A stretch of DNA of 64,000 bases from Lujinxingia vulgaris (GCF_007997005.1 NZ_VOSL01000053.1:81671-145670), one strand, 5' to 3'. Counted from the first letter of the stretch, positions 37,814 through 47,600 are shown. A program made the numbers and translations. Notes: a model not told the origin generated them from the letters alone.

Positions 37814-38791
37814 TCAGTCCGACCCGTCGCCCGGCAGACTCAAACGAACTCCCACCCCGACGCCCCACCGCAGCGAGCCGCCAGACTCAACCATCCCCGG
37901 CTCTTCCTGAAACGTGGCGTTGAGAAAGATACTCAGCGGGCGGTCGTTGATGGCCAGGACGGTATGCTCGGCCTGAAGCCTGATGTCGCAGAGGCGCTGC
38001 CAGCGCATGTCGCGATCGATAAGTAGTGCTGCGGCCGCGCATTGCAGGCGCGCGTCGAGAGCGGTGCGGCCGGAGAGGTTTTCCCACCGGTAGATAAGGC
38101 GGCCGCCGCTGGCGGGGATGATGGTGTGGGCGAATGGGGATTGTTGGGGGGAAGTGCCGTCGATTCGGTCGATGCCATAGGCCAGGACGGGGCCGATGGC
38201 GAGTCGGTGCCGGTAGGTGGGGTCGCGCAGCACATCGAGCAAGAAGGCGAATTCGGCGACGTCGACGGAATCTAGCCGGGGAGTGCGAGCGTCGACGTTC
38301 ACGTCGAAGAGGTCGTATTCGAAGGCGATATCAAAGGGGGCGGGGAGCCGGGCGTTGTTGGCGCTGGGGATGACGATGTGGTTGTTGCGGGCGTGGCGCA
38401 TATACGAGGCGGAGATAAGCGTCATGCCCAGCTGGAGGTCGTCGTAGGTTTTGATGGCTCGGGCGGAGAACCAGCGATGGCGAAAGCGCCACCAGATCTC
38501 CTCGTCGGGAAAGGCCGCTTCAAAGCTATGATGGATGGCGAAGCGGAACGCGCTGGCGAACTCAGTCTGCTGGAAGTCCTCGCCGCCGAGGGTGGTGCCG
38601 TAGACGTCGAAGGTGGTGCGATCGTGGAGGGGGAAGACCACGCGCAGGCGGCGGCCGCGCTCGTCGATGACATAGCGCGCGTCGTCGGGTGCTGGCGAGT
38701 TTTGGGCCCAGGTGGGGACGGCGAAAAGGGTGAGGATCGCCAGGAGGGCCAGGGCGAGAGCGGCTCGAAGCTGTGCAGGAAGATGTCTCAT
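37814..38791 (-). CDS. Exported beta-rich protein, paralog of the upstream gene
   Basis: A 325-residue protein starting at the ATG at 38791, which overlaps the upstream gene's stop (ATGA), so the two are coupled. The signal peptide is RAALALALLAILTLFAVPTWA. The mature part reads like an outer-membrane or periplasmic beta-barrel: alternating strands such as HRLAIGPVLAYGIDRIDGT, GGRLIYRWENLSG and SLRWGVGVGVRLSLPG at the very C-terminus. It shares the layout of its partner (YVIDERGRRLRVVFPLHDRTT against YAIDEQGRLFQTSFDLRRRY). Function unknown; the repeated phrase LAINDRPLSIFLNATFQ against LAINDQPITLFLAPELR confirms paralogy. Confidence 0.7.
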   Translation of the reverse strand: MRHLPAQLRAALALALLAILTLFAVPTWAQNSPAPDDARYVIDERGRRLRVVFPLHDRTTFDVYGTTLGGEDFQQTEFASAFRFAIHHSFEAAFPDEEIWWRFRHRWFSARAIKTYDDLQLGMTLISASYMRHARNNHIVIPSANNARLPAPFDIAFEYDLFDVNVDARTPRLDSVDVAEFAFLLDVLRDPTYRHRLAIGPVLAYGIDRIDGTSPQQSPFAHTIIPASGGRLIYRWENLSGRTALDARLQCAAAALLIDRDMRWQRLCDIRLQAEHTVLAINDRPLSIFLNATFQEEPGMVESGGSLRWGVGVGVRLSLPGDGSD

Positions 38792-39837
38792 CGCTGCGCT
38801 TCCAGCTCGGCCTGACGGGGCGGCACGAAGAGGTTCAGGCGCAGGCCGGCCAGCGCGCGCACCTCGACGCCTTGAAGCTCGGCGACGGGGATCTGGCTGT
38901 AGCGAAGCTCCGGCGCCAGAAAGAGCGTGATGGGCTGGTCGTTGATGGCCAGGGGCGACCATTCGACAGCGGCCTGCATCGAGCCCATCTGCCAGTGCTC
39001 ACCGGTCTGGGCGTTCCAGGCCCATTGCATCCGGCCCTGCATGGCGAGCTGGGTGAGGCCATCGTCGGTGAGAGTCCAGGCCGCGCGCAGGCCGACTTCG
39101 GGAGCCCCGTACACATCGATGCGGCCGGTTCCCTCGCGGTGGATCACGCCGACACCAACGCCCGTGGTCAGAACCACGTAATCCTCAATGCGTTCCCCCT
39201 GATAGAACTCCCAGCCGATATGTCCCTCGGCCAGGTCGAGGACCATCAGGTCGCCGAGGTCGGTGCGTCGGTAATGAAGTCGCCCCACCGATCCCCCACC
39301 CCCAACGGCGATCGGCACATCAAACTTGCGTGGCTCGCCGATAAAGGTCGTGATCCACAGGGGCGCCTCGTCAATGGAGCGGCTGAGGTCACAGCCGTAG
39401 AGCAAGGCGTCGATCTCAAAGGGCGCGAGCAGGAGGCGTCCCTGAACGAAGCGGTGGCGGTGCCGACGAGACGTGTGAGGGTTAAAGACCTCGTGCTGGC
39501 CCCCGGCCTCGATCATCAGCGCGTGGCGGTTGCCACGCAGCGTCTGGTCCTCGTAAATCCGCAGCATGTCGTAAACGCCCAGGTGGTAGCGGCGGCGCAG
39601 ATCGAAGCTGGTCTGAAAGAGGCGGCCCTGCTCGTCGATGGCGTAGCCGTGCGGCGGACCGGAAAGCGTTGGGGGTTCTTTGGTGGATGCGTCGTCGGCG
39701 TCGAGAGCCTCGACGCCAATCTCGGAGCGTGTGGTGGGGTCGGTCTGGGCATGGGCGGTGCTGGTGTAGGCCCATCCGCTGATGGCAAGCAGGCAGCTCA
39801 GGACCTGGGGGCGGTAGGTATGTATTCGGGCACGCAT
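38788..39837 (-). CDS. Exported beta-rich protein, first gene of a coupled paralog pair
   Basis: A 349-residue exported protein. The signal peptide ends in AYTSTAHA before QTDPTTR. The body alternates beta strands with short turns (RFVQGRLLLAPFEIDALLYG, FDVPIAVGGGGSVGRLHYR, VVLTTGVGVGVIHREGTGRI) and ends with VRALAGLRLNLFVPP, fitting an outer-membrane or transport-type barrel protein. The next gene starts inside its stop codon and is a diverged paralog. No enzyme motif is visible. It is divergent from the debris region at 40.1 kb. I cannot name a function. Confidence 0.7.
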   Translation of the reverse strand: MRARIHTYRPQVLSCLLAISGWAYTSTAHAQTDPTTRSEIGVEALDADDASTKEPPTLSGPPHGYAIDEQGRLFQTSFDLRRRYHLGVYDMLRIYEDQTLRGNRHALMIEAGGQHEVFNPHTSRRHRHRFVQGRLLLAPFEIDALLYGCDLSRSIDEAPLWITTFIGEPRKFDVPIAVGGGGSVGRLHYRRTDLGDLMVLDLAEGHIGWEFYQGERIEDYVVLTTGVGVGVIHREGTGRIDVYGAPEVGLRAAWTLTDDGLTQLAMQGRMQWAWNAQTGEHWQMGSMQAAVEWSPLAINDQPITLFLAPELRYSQIPVAELQGVEVRALAGLRLNLFVPPRQAELEAQR

Positions 39838-40114
39838 ATCATCTCCGTTGTTTCGAAAATCACGCCAAAATCAAGTGGCGGATTCTGGAGTTCGCAATGG
39901 TCGTGCCAGGGATGAGCCTTTTTGTGAAAGTGGAGCGTTATCAGATGTTTAGGGGTTGTCGAAAGATTCTTGGAGGCGCCGGGTTGGGACGAGGCAGGCT
40001 AGAACGCGTACATTCTATGTGCAGGCGATATGCGTAAAATGTGTGGGTCAGGCTCGCGCGACGAGTCGACGCGAGCGATACAACCCAAAAACGGAAGGCG
40101 TGCCATGTCTCTTT

Positions 40115-40300
40115 TCAGTCGAGTGCTTGAATCTCTTCTAAAAAGAGCTCCACCGCAGGCGCAAGTGTATTGAAGTGGTCGCCCTCCAGATAGTTCACGG
40201 TTAAGGGTACCTCCAGTCGACGGGCGGACTCCTGCGCGGCGCGGGCTTCCGCAGCGAGTCCATCGCCGGCGCCGACGTAGGCGATATAAAGAGGCGCCAC
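40115..40300 (-). pseudogene. C-terminal remnant of an alpha/beta hydrolase gene
   Basis: About 60 codons matching the end of the alpha/beta hydrolase lipoprotein at 51303-52241. The remnant has IAYVGAGDGL, then LEGDHFNTLAPAVELFLEEI, against IAYIGTDDGL and LEGDHFTTLEPAVELFLEEI in the intact gene. The catalytic Asp and His segments are kept, but the oxyanion hole and the catalytic Ser are gone. The homology stops near 40300, where Rhs-type sequence starts on the other strand, so the gene was cut by the event that brought in the Rhs fragment. Confidence 0.8.
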
Positions 40301-40607
40301 CGCATTCAATCTCGATTTTGGAAGCGGGGTTACCGAACCCATAAAATACGAGGATCGGGGCTTCATCACCGAGCTTGGAGGATTCTCCTTTGAGTATGAT
40401 CAGTGGCAGCAACTGACATCGGTTCATCGGAAAGGGCAGAAATTCGCGGAGAGCTACCTTTACGACTTCGCCGGACGACTGGTTGCCACCATTAACCGCA
40501 ATGATTCGAGTGGCTCTACGATCGACTTCCTTATTCTCGATGGGGAGAAGGTCGTCGAGCAATGGCGAGGCGCCGCAAGCCAGAGCGCCGGCGGCGACCA
40601 GCTTGAA

Positions 40608-41738
40608 TTGCGCGGCGAGTATTTCTGGGGACCGCTGCAACAACAGATGATTGCGGCCCGTACCGTGGAGTCTGACTTCGACCTGGTATTCACTCTCACC
40701 GACGCCCTGCAATCCATCATCGGAGTCTGGAACGAGGATGAGCTACGCATCTCCAAATACACCGAGTACGATCCCGAGGGGCGTATCAGCGCCCGCGCCC
40801 CCGATGACAGGGAGGATTGCTCGGAGCGCAACCTGGCCGAGACGCCCTGTCACATCGGGAGCCTGCCGCACTTCGGGTTCACCGGCGCCTTCCGCTCCAC
40901 CACCACCGGCCTCTACCGCTTCGGCGCCCGCTGGTACTCGTCGCGTTTCGGCCAGTTTATGAGCCCGGACCCGCTGTGGTATGTCGATTCATTTGATGTG
41001 TACGGGTATGCGGCGTTTGATCCGGTGAATCGGTGGGATCCGAGTGGGATGGCGTCGAAGGGGATGGGGGATTTAACCGGAAGTTATTTAGACGGAATAC
41101 AAGATAGCCAAATATATACTAATCGTAATGTGGCAGATAAACCTAGAAAAAAGGCGGTTGAATTTTATAAACATAAGAAAGCGCCTACCCAGAGGGCGGA
41201 TGGAATTTTCCTCGTAGGCGGTCCGGCTATTCGATTTAAAAATGATAGTGTTTTAGTTGACGGACGTACTAATCGGAACACGGTTGAGGTTTGGATATGG
41301 GAAGGTGTGGGGAACGGTTCTTCTTCACTCGGCCATGCATCGATTGTGGTTGATAATGTTTCATATAGTTATGGCCCAGAGGGAATGTCAATCTCTCAAG
41401 TTCCAACATATGAAGAGAAAAATTTGGCATTTCGAAGTGCAAGGGTGCTCACTATCTTTGTTACTGACAAAGAAAGGGATTTGATGACTGAACATCTAGA
41501 GGAGTATAACTCGCCTTATAATGCGTTGTTTTCAAACTGTGTGACTCCAATCCGGGGGGCATTGAATATTGCTGGCGTTGATGTGGATCCCCATACGCCA
41601 GACGGCATCCGTGGTTTAGGTGGACTGGAAGGTGATCTGAGATCCAACTCAAGAGTTAGTTCTGAAAGAACAGAATTTACAGAAAATCAAAGGGAAGGGG
41701 GTGCTTGGTGGAGCCCGTCGTATCCACGCGAAGAGTAG
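40608..41738 (+). CDS. Orphan Rhs tip: Rhs core end plus C-terminal toxin domain
   Basis: A 376-residue 5'-truncated Rhs protein. Rhs coding continues in frame upstream to about 40305 without a good start; the first usable codons are TTG 40608 or ATG 40647. Rhs-core segments TGLYRFGARWYSSRFGQFMS and FDPVNRWDPSGM end the conserved part at about 41050. The remaining ~225 residues are a variable toxin tip in sharply AT-richer DNA. It has LGHASIVVD and FSNCVTPIRGAL, a His-then-Cys order that suggests a permuted papain/NlpC-P60-like hydrolase. The missing N-terminal part means it cannot be exported alone; it is probably a displaced toxin tip. The next gene is the likely immunity partner. Confidence 0.8.
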   Translation: MRGEYFWGPLQQQMIAARTVESDFDLVFTLTDALQSIIGVWNEDELRISKYTEYDPEGRISARAPDDREDCSERNLAETPCHIGSLPHFGFTGAFRSTTTGLYRFGARWYSSRFGQFMSPDPLWYVDSFDVYGYAAFDPVNRWDPSGMASKGMGDLTGSYLDGIQDSQIYTNRNVADKPRKKAVEFYKHKKAPTQRADGIFLVGGPAIRFKNDSVLVDGRTNRNTVEVWIWEGVGNGSSSLGHASIVVDNVSYSYGPEGMSISQVPTYEEKNLAFRSARVLTIFVTDKERDLMTEHLEEYNSPYNALFSNCVTPIRGALNIAGVDVDPHTPDGIRGLGGLEGDLRSNSRVSSERTEFTENQREGGAWWSPSYPREE

Positions 41739-41786
41739 ATTTTGAGGAACAGAGGCCCTACAAAGTCAGCGAAATAGAGGTGCTTT

Positions 41787-42125
41787 ATGGAATGTAATAT
41801 AGAAATGAATGGCAAATATGCTTGTTTGGTAATGATGATGTTTTTTTTGCTTTTGAATTTGTCGTGTTTTGACTCAGACAAAGAAAAGTATATCGTTGTT
41901 CACGAAGCTGTTAGTGTCTATCGTAGTGTTGATGAACTTGCCGGAAGCACAGTTCGGGGAAATGAAAACGTTAAAGCAGTATTTGTGCTTTCGCAAGGAG
42001 AACAAGTTGGCTTTGTAGATTACGGGTATACCAAAACATTTATGTATATAAAAGTGGAGTTTAATGAGGGTGATGAAGGTTTTGTTTTTAACTCGCCCAA
42101 AATTAGCATTGTTGAGGTGGATTGA
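41787..42125 (+). CDS. Lipoprotein, candidate immunity protein for the Rhs tip
   Basis: A 112-residue lipoprotein. The hydrophobic signal segment ends in the lipobox LLNLSC. The mature part is about 85 residues of strands with a bacterial SH3-like look (YIVVHEAVSVYRSVDELAG, VFVLSQGEQVGFVDYGY, FMYIKVEFNEGDEGFV). GAGG lies six bases upstream of the ATG. It starts 48 bases after the Rhs tip and shares its low GC, so the two moved together. A periplasmic lipoprotein is what one would expect as protection from a toxin acting on peptidoglycan. The role is inferred, and no direct homolog is named. Confidence 0.7.
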   Translation: MECNIEMNGKYACLVMMMFFLLLNLSCFDSDKEKYIVVHEAVSVYRSVDELAGSTVRGNENVKAVFVLSQGEQVGFVDYGYTKTFMYIKVEFNEGDEGFVFNSPKISIVEVD

Positions 42126-42360
42126 ACGAGTTCTGTTAGTTTGGGTGTGTTTAATTTTTTAAGTATTTTGTTTTGAATTTTTAGTTTCTGGGCCGGTTTT
42201 TTTAGTGATGCTTGGCTTTTTGAGTCTAGCCTCCTGATAATTGAACTGTCCTTGTTGTGGTGTAAATGCTCGTTAGAACTAACCGACATACCCATATTTT
42301 TGTTGCTACGGTGACAGCTCAACTCAAACCTCACCGAGGAGCCCTTATGGAACATTTGGC

Positions 42361-43031
42361 TGTAGTGCCCCCCATATTTCAAGCCACCAACTCGCCAAAC
42401 TGAGCACCATACTCAGCCGGTGATTTGTACCCGAGCGCCTGGTGGGGCCGCTCGGTGTTGTAGAACTCGACCCAGGTCTCAATCGCCTCCCGGGCCTGTG
42501 CAAAGGTCTTGAAGTTCGTCATCCAGATGCACTCCTCTTTGAGCGAGCGGAAGAAGCGCTCAATCAGCCCGTTCTGCTGCGGGGTATAGGGCGTGATGAA
42601 CTCCTGTGAGTCAGCCCGTACTGCTTGCAGCTCCCGGTGAAAGACTTCGATGTGAACACCTTGCCGTTGTCGCTACGTTGCACCGGCCGCGACTCGCCAT
42701 TGGGGTAGATGAGGCCAAAACGCTTTAAGCATGCGCTGTCCAGGGCTCGCTGTGCCTTCACGGCACGGCCTCGACGCGCGACGTCGATGCCAACAATCTC
42801 TCGGGTGCAGCAGTCAATCACAGCCACCACGCCAATCCAGCCATCTTGCTCGCAGTACAAACTCGTCGCATCCATCGCCCAGCGCTCGTCAGGTTGCGAG
42901 GCCTGAGAGACGGACTGAGCCACACGTGGGCGAGGCGTATTTACGATGCATCGGGCCTGCCAGCCGTTCTCCCACATCAGGCGCTCCACGCGCTTTTTGT
43001 TGATGCAACGCAGGTCTCGAAAGCGCAGCCA
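42361..43031 (-). mobile_element. Decayed IS3-family element, copy A
   Basis: A 5'-truncated insertion sequence. Its right end TGTAGTGCCCCCCATA is at 42361, and the body runs to 43031, where the same end sequence of copy B begins. The first 230 bases (42361-42592) recur nearly unchanged at 43032-43263, as direct repeats 671 bases apart. Only part of orfB is present and no orfA, so it cannot move by itself. Confidence 0.8.
42379..43031 (-). pseudogene. IS3-family transposase (orfB) fragment, frameshifted
   Basis: Integrase-core coding sequence. The DDE-domain pieces MDATSLYCEQDGWIGVVAVID, then VQRSDNGKVFTSKSF, are in one frame, and the C-terminal NGLIERFFRSLKEE, then YNTERPHQALGYKSPAEYGA, in another. 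The frames meet near 42604-42608, where CACAG stands for the expected CAG, i.e. a two-base duplication. The N-terminal part is also missing beyond LRCINKKRVERLMWENGW. The transposase is dead. Confidence 0.82.
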
Positions 43032-43372
43032 TGTAGTGCCCCCCATAAATCAAGCCACCAAACCGCCAAACTGAGCACCATACTCAGCCGGTGATTTATA
43101 CCCGAGCGCCTGGTGGGGCCGCTCGGTGTTGTAGAACTCAACCCAGGTCTCAATCGCCTCCTGGGCCTGTGCAAAGGTCTTGAAGTTCGTCATCCAGATG
43201 CCCTCCTCTTTGAGCGAGCGAAAGAAGCGCTCAATGAGCCCGTTCCGCTGCGGCATCCAGGGTGAGATACGCTTCCAGATCAGGCCGTACTGGTTGGAAC
43301 GCCCGGTGAGCGCCTTCGACGTGAAGGCCGCGTGGTTGTCAGTGCGCAGTGCCTGCCGCGACTCATCATGAG
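43032..43372 (-). mobile_element. Decayed IS3-family element, copy B (3' end only)
   Basis: A second 3' terminal piece of the same or a closely related element in the same orientation, joined directly to copy A at 43031/43032. It keeps the right-end sequence and the last third of orfB. Its left border is uncertain: transposase similarity fades between 43365 and 43407, just before the end of the next gene. Confidence 0.72.
43050..43372 (-). pseudogene. IS3-family transposase C-terminal fragment (copy B)
   Basis: Transposase remnant in one frame: LRTDNHAAFTSKALTGRSNQ, then MPQRNGLIERFFRSLKEE and YNTERPHQALGYKSPAEYGA with stop at 43050. The second catalytic Asp region is present in altered form (TDN), but everything upstream is lost. 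It aligns with copy A without the two-base frameshift. Confidence 0.78.
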
Positions 43373-43407
43373 TGCAGAGGTTTCGCGGTCCCCGCGAAGA
43401 CGCGTCT

Positions 43408-44586
43408 TCAGCGCTTCCGCCTCATACGAATCACTCCCAACGTCACTAACAAAAGCGCGGCCAGCGAACCACCGGGGTGCCCGGCCGGCGCGCTGGCGCA
43501 TCCATCCATGTGGCCGTCGTTCGATGGGCTGGCACCCGCATCGTTGTCTCCCGCATCGTTGCCCTCGCCAGTGTCGGGGCTGCTGACATCCGGAGCGCCG
43601 CCGTCCGGCGAGCCCGCGTCCGGTGTCCCAACATCCGGGCTGCCTGCGTCTGGCGTGTTGTCCGTATCGCTGCAGGCCGTCGTTACGTGCTCGTTCCCCT
43701 CGAGCACGCTGCTCTCGCATCTTGCCTCGCCCGGGCAATCCGCGTCGTGGGTGCACTCCAGATCCGCAGCATTGCCGAAGTCGCCGTGGGCGCTGTTGGC
43801 GCGAATCCGAAAGTCCGCCACGCAGAAGGTCGTATCTTCGGCAAACCCGCCGTTGGCCCAGCCGAGCAGGTAGCCCTGGTCGATGAAGTTGCCGCGCTCC
43901 GCAAAGGAGATCTGCTCGTGGAGGGGGACGTCGGCGTAGGAGACGACGTCTTCATCGAGGTTGCCGGTGATGCGCTGACCATCCTTGAAGATCTCAAAAA
44001 CGCCGAAGTCGCCCTCTTCGCGGGCCAGGTCCAGGAAGATGTGAATGTCGATCCAGTCGCCCAGGCCGTCTTCGAGCAAGAGGGGCATGGTGCCCTCGTT
44101 CATGGCGTGGCCGTAGTTGGCACCGTCCACGCCGATGTAAACCGAGGGGGAGGCGCCGCCCTCGTTCGGCCAGCTCTCGCTGGAGACGGAGATGTTGGCG
44201 TTGACCTTGCCGTAGTCGCCAGACCAGAGCACGAAGTTCTTGTGGTTCCCGGACGTGTGCACGTAGTTCGCGGGCACAAAGAGCTTGTAGGAGATCTCCA
44301 GCTGCACGGCGTCGATGGGCAGCGTGAAGCGCCGCTCGGCCCAGCCGTGGCCCGGCTCGGGATCGTCGGGGTGGTAGTCGAAGACCAGAGTGTTGCCGAA
44401 GGCGTCCGAGCCCGGGCAGGCGGCGCCGTAGGTGGTTCCGGCTCCAGACGACGCCCAGAAACCCTCCGCAAACGCGCTTTCGAAGTCGTCGGAGAACTCC
44501 CAGTCGGGGTTGACCAGTTTGGTTTCAGCCCGGGCTGCAGCCGGGAGGAGCAGCAGCGCGGCGGCTGGGAGCAGAGTGGCCTTCAT
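43408..44586 (-). CDS. Exported protein with lectin-like fold and MYXO-CTERM-like tail
   Basis: A 392-residue protein. The signal peptide LLPAAALLLLPAAARA is followed by a beta-sandwich region (VQLEISYKLFVPANYVHTSG, NFVLWSGDYGKVNANISVSS, LDLAREEGDFGVFEIFKDG) resembling polysaccharide-lyase or concanavalin-type domains. An Asp/Pro/Gly/Ser linker (TPDAGSPDVGTPDAG type) spans about residues 310-360. The end DGCASAPAGHPGGS plus LAALLLVTLGVIRMRRKR has a Cys-Ala before a membrane segment and a basic tail, like MYXO-CTERM sorting signals. Likely surface-attached and carbohydrate-related; the substrate is unknown. Codons are core-like. Its end lies close to the decayed IS copy, but the frame is complete. 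Confidence 0.82.
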   Translation of the reverse strand: MKATLLPAAALLLLPAAARAETKLVNPDWEFSDDFESAFAEGFWASSGAGTTYGAACPGSDAFGNTLVFDYHPDDPEPGHGWAERRFTLPIDAVQLEISYKLFVPANYVHTSGNHKNFVLWSGDYGKVNANISVSSESWPNEGGASPSVYIGVDGANYGHAMNEGTMPLLLEDGLGDWIDIHIFLDLAREEGDFGVFEIFKDGQRITGNLDEDVVSYADVPLHEQISFAERGNFIDQGYLLGWANGGFAEDTTFCVADFRIRANSAHGDFGNAADLECTHDADCPGEARCESSVLEGNEHVTTACSDTDNTPDAGSPDVGTPDAGSPDGGAPDVSSPDTGEGNDAGDNDAGASPSNDGHMDGCASAPAGHPGGSLAALLLVTLGVIRMRRKR

Positions 44587-44619
44587 GCTGTTATCTCCAG
44601 GGCTCGAGGCGCGTGAGAG

Positions 44620-44689
44620 TTATAAAATAAGGTGAGCGCAGGGGAAGGGCGTCTGCCGACACGATAGAGCTGGCAGACGCCCTGCGCTC
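44620..44689 (-). terminator. Intrinsic terminator of the giant lipoprotein gene
   Basis: GGCAGACGCCC and TGCGCTC (44672-44689) pair with GGGCGTCTGCC and GAGCGCA (44634-44657) with a small bulge. On the minus strand the stem is followed by a T-rich stretch. The stem begins within the stop codon of the gene at 44688. Confidence 0.75.
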
Positions 44690-47600
44690 AGAGACTGTCA
44701 TTCCACGTGATGTTGTCGACAACGATCTGGGTGTTGGAGGCGCCGGAGGTATTGAGAATTTCGAGGGTGATATCGCCGGTGAACTCGAGGTCTTCGATGA
44801 TGAGGGTGTGGAGGGTGTCGTCGTAGGGGTCGGTGCCGAAGAAGTGGCTTTCTTCGATGATGGTGCCGTTGATGGCGACGGCGATGAGGCGAGGGGTGGA
44901 GCTGGTGTGGGCCTTGCGGTATCGGATGTAGAGGTTGACGAGGGCGTCATCGACGATGACGGTGCGGATGGAGCTGCCGTCTTCGCGGAGCATCAAGCCT
45001 TCGCCGTCGATTTCGTAGCTACCTTCGGAGCGGACGCCGTTGAGGGTCCAGGTGTAGCCGGCGTCGGTGGTGATGGTGGTGCCGTAGTTGTAGCTCGTGC
45101 CGAGGCCGTGGCCGTCGAAGGGTTCAAAGCCGTATTCGGGGACGCTGATGGTGGAGTCGAAGTCGCCGAACTGGTAGGCGCCGATGGTGCAGGCGTAGTG
45201 GACGGGGCGGACGACACCGCGTTGGTCAGAGGTGTTGTCGCTCGTATCGAAGGAGAGGGAAGGGCAGGCAAGGGCGGAGAAGGAGAGCTGCGCTTCGAAG
45301 GCGGGGTCGATGGCCATGGTGTGGGTGGGTCCGCCGTTATCGGCCAGGGGGAGGAGGGGGTTGGGGAGAGCGCCGGGCTGGTCGTCGGCGTCGTAGTTAT
45401 GATCCCGGGAATAGAAGCGGGCGCTCCCACCGCCGGTGCAGCGGCGAAGGGAGTCATTGCCGACGAAGATGTTGGCGAGGTAGTCGACGCGGTGGTCGTA
45501 GTAGGAGCCGGTGCAGGCGGCGGCGAGGGCGGAGCCGTTAGGGGCGGTGTTGTGGGAGAAGGTGGAGTACTCGAGTTCGTAGAGGGCGGTTTTGTCGGAG
45601 GCAACGACGGGGTAGTCGAAGTAGATGGCGCCGCCTTCGTCGGCGGCGGTGTTGTCGGCGAAGGTGGAGTTGGAGATGAGGGTGTCTTTGCCCAGGTAGG
45701 TGGCGCCGCCGAGGGTATCGGCGGAATTCGCCTGAAAGAGGGAGTCGCGGATCTGGGAGTAGGTGGAGGCGTGTTCGCTTAAGAAGAGGGCGCCGCCGGC
45801 CCCGGAGAGGCTGGTGTTTTGGGTGAAGGTGGAAGCCGAGACATAGATGCGTTCATCGGACTGGTAGAAGAGGGCGCCGCCATCGTCGAGGGCGGAGTTA
45901 CCCGTGAACTCGGATTTAATGATGCGGAGGCGGTAGGCTTGAGTGCTGCTGGCGATCGCGCCGCCGGAGCGCGCGGAGTGGTTGTTGAGAAAGCGGGTGT
46001 TCGTGACAAGGGCGGGGGAGGCATTCTGGTAGATGGCGCCGCCGTCGTCGGTGGAGGAGTTGTCTACAAAGAGGGAGTCGTAGGTGTTCAGGTAGCCGTG
46101 GGCTTGAATGACGGCGCCGGGGTGGTCGTTGTGGAAGCCTGTAAAGCGCAGGCCGCGCAGGGTTAAGTCGCCGTAGTAGTTGATCTCAAAGGCGCGGTTG
46201 TCTGCGGAGGGCTCGATGGTGAGCTGATCGGCGCCGGGGCCGATGATCTCGAGGGCTTTGTTGATGGTGATGCTGGAGTCGAGGAAGAGCTGGGAGATGG
46301 AGGGGTCGAAGGTGATTTCGCTGTCTTCTATGACGCGGCCGACGACTTCGCGCAGCGAGCCGGTGGCGCCGTCCCGGGTTTCCCAGACCAGGGTGGGGAC
46401 GGGGGCGACGATCTCATGGGAGAGCACGTCATCGCTGGAGATATCGAAGAAGCCGTCGAGGTTGGTGATGTAGTAGGGGTTGTTGAATTCGTCGGTGCCG
46501 AGATCGTTGGAGGCGATGGCGAAGGTGAAGTGGCCCGGGTCAAGCGTCAGGGAGGTGGTGCCGGAGCCGCTCAGGGTGAATTGTTGGGTGACGCCGCTGG
46601 TGGAGTCGGAGAGGGCAAGCGTCAGCGAGCCTGTGTCGGGGAGGGTGTGGGTCAGATGTAGGGTGCCGGGCACGGACGCGTAGTCGACGGTGGCGTCGGC
46701 GGTGGCGTCGCTGGAGACGTCGATGGTGAGGGAGCTGGGTGTGGGGAGGTAGGTGGCGTCGTAGTAGGGGGGGGAGACGGTGCTTGTGTTGAAGGAGATC
46801 GTGTAGGTGCCGGGGGTGATGTCGTTGAGGAAGGCGTCGTTGGTGAAGGGCGTGGGGGAGGGGTAGGAGGGGCCCTGGAGGGTCAAGGTGTAGTTGGCGT
46901 TGTCGGGGAGGCCGGTGGCGGCGATGGAAAGATCGCCGGGGAGGGCCTCGTAGGTGATGGTGGTGGAGGCGAGCTCGTCGCTGCGCACGTTGATGGACGT
47001 GGAGGCGGCGCGGTAGATGACGAGGCCGTCGATGACGTCCGGGGCGGTGATGGTGTGCGTGCCCGGGGTCTGCGCGCGCAGCGTTGAGGAGACGCTCAGT
47101 GGCGAGGTCTGGCCGTCGGGGTCGGTGACGATAACGCCGGGGATGAGGCCGGCGGGAAGGCCCTCGATGTTGACTCGAAGATCACCGGGGACTTTTGCGT
47201 AGGCGATGGAGAGCGGTGTGGTCTGCTCGCTTCGCACCTGGGCGACTTCGTCCTCGGCGCGGTAGAGCAGGCCATTGCTGCCCAGTTGGGCGCCGGAGAG
47301 GGTGTAGTTTCCGGGCTCCAGGTTCTGGAGAAGACCGCCGGGGGAGGTTGTGGTGGAGAAGCCGGCCGGGCCGGTGACTGTGAGCACCGGTGAGAGGTGG
47401 GAGGGGTGGCCGGAGGCGCTGACCTGCAGGCGGCCGGGGACGAGCGCGTAGATGAGGGTGGCGTCGGCGGTGGCGCTGAGGACGTCGATGGTGAGGGGGG
47501 CGGCGCGGTAGATGCGGCCAGCGACGGAGACGTCGGCGCCGGAGACGGTGTACTGGCCCGTGGCGAGGTCATTGAGACGATCGCCGGGCCGCGCGGTGGC

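Noticed and set aside
43477..44616. A 379-codon plus-strand frame opposite the MYXO-CTERM-like protein
   Set aside because: Low-complexity Val/Ala/Arg composition of a mirror frame; the minus-strand gene has signal peptide, linker and tail.
44808..45782. A 324-codon Gly/Val-rich plus-strand frame inside the giant lipoprotein gene
   Set aside because: Composition (repeated GVVGEGG) is that of the complement of Ser/Thr/Pro codons; no function signs.
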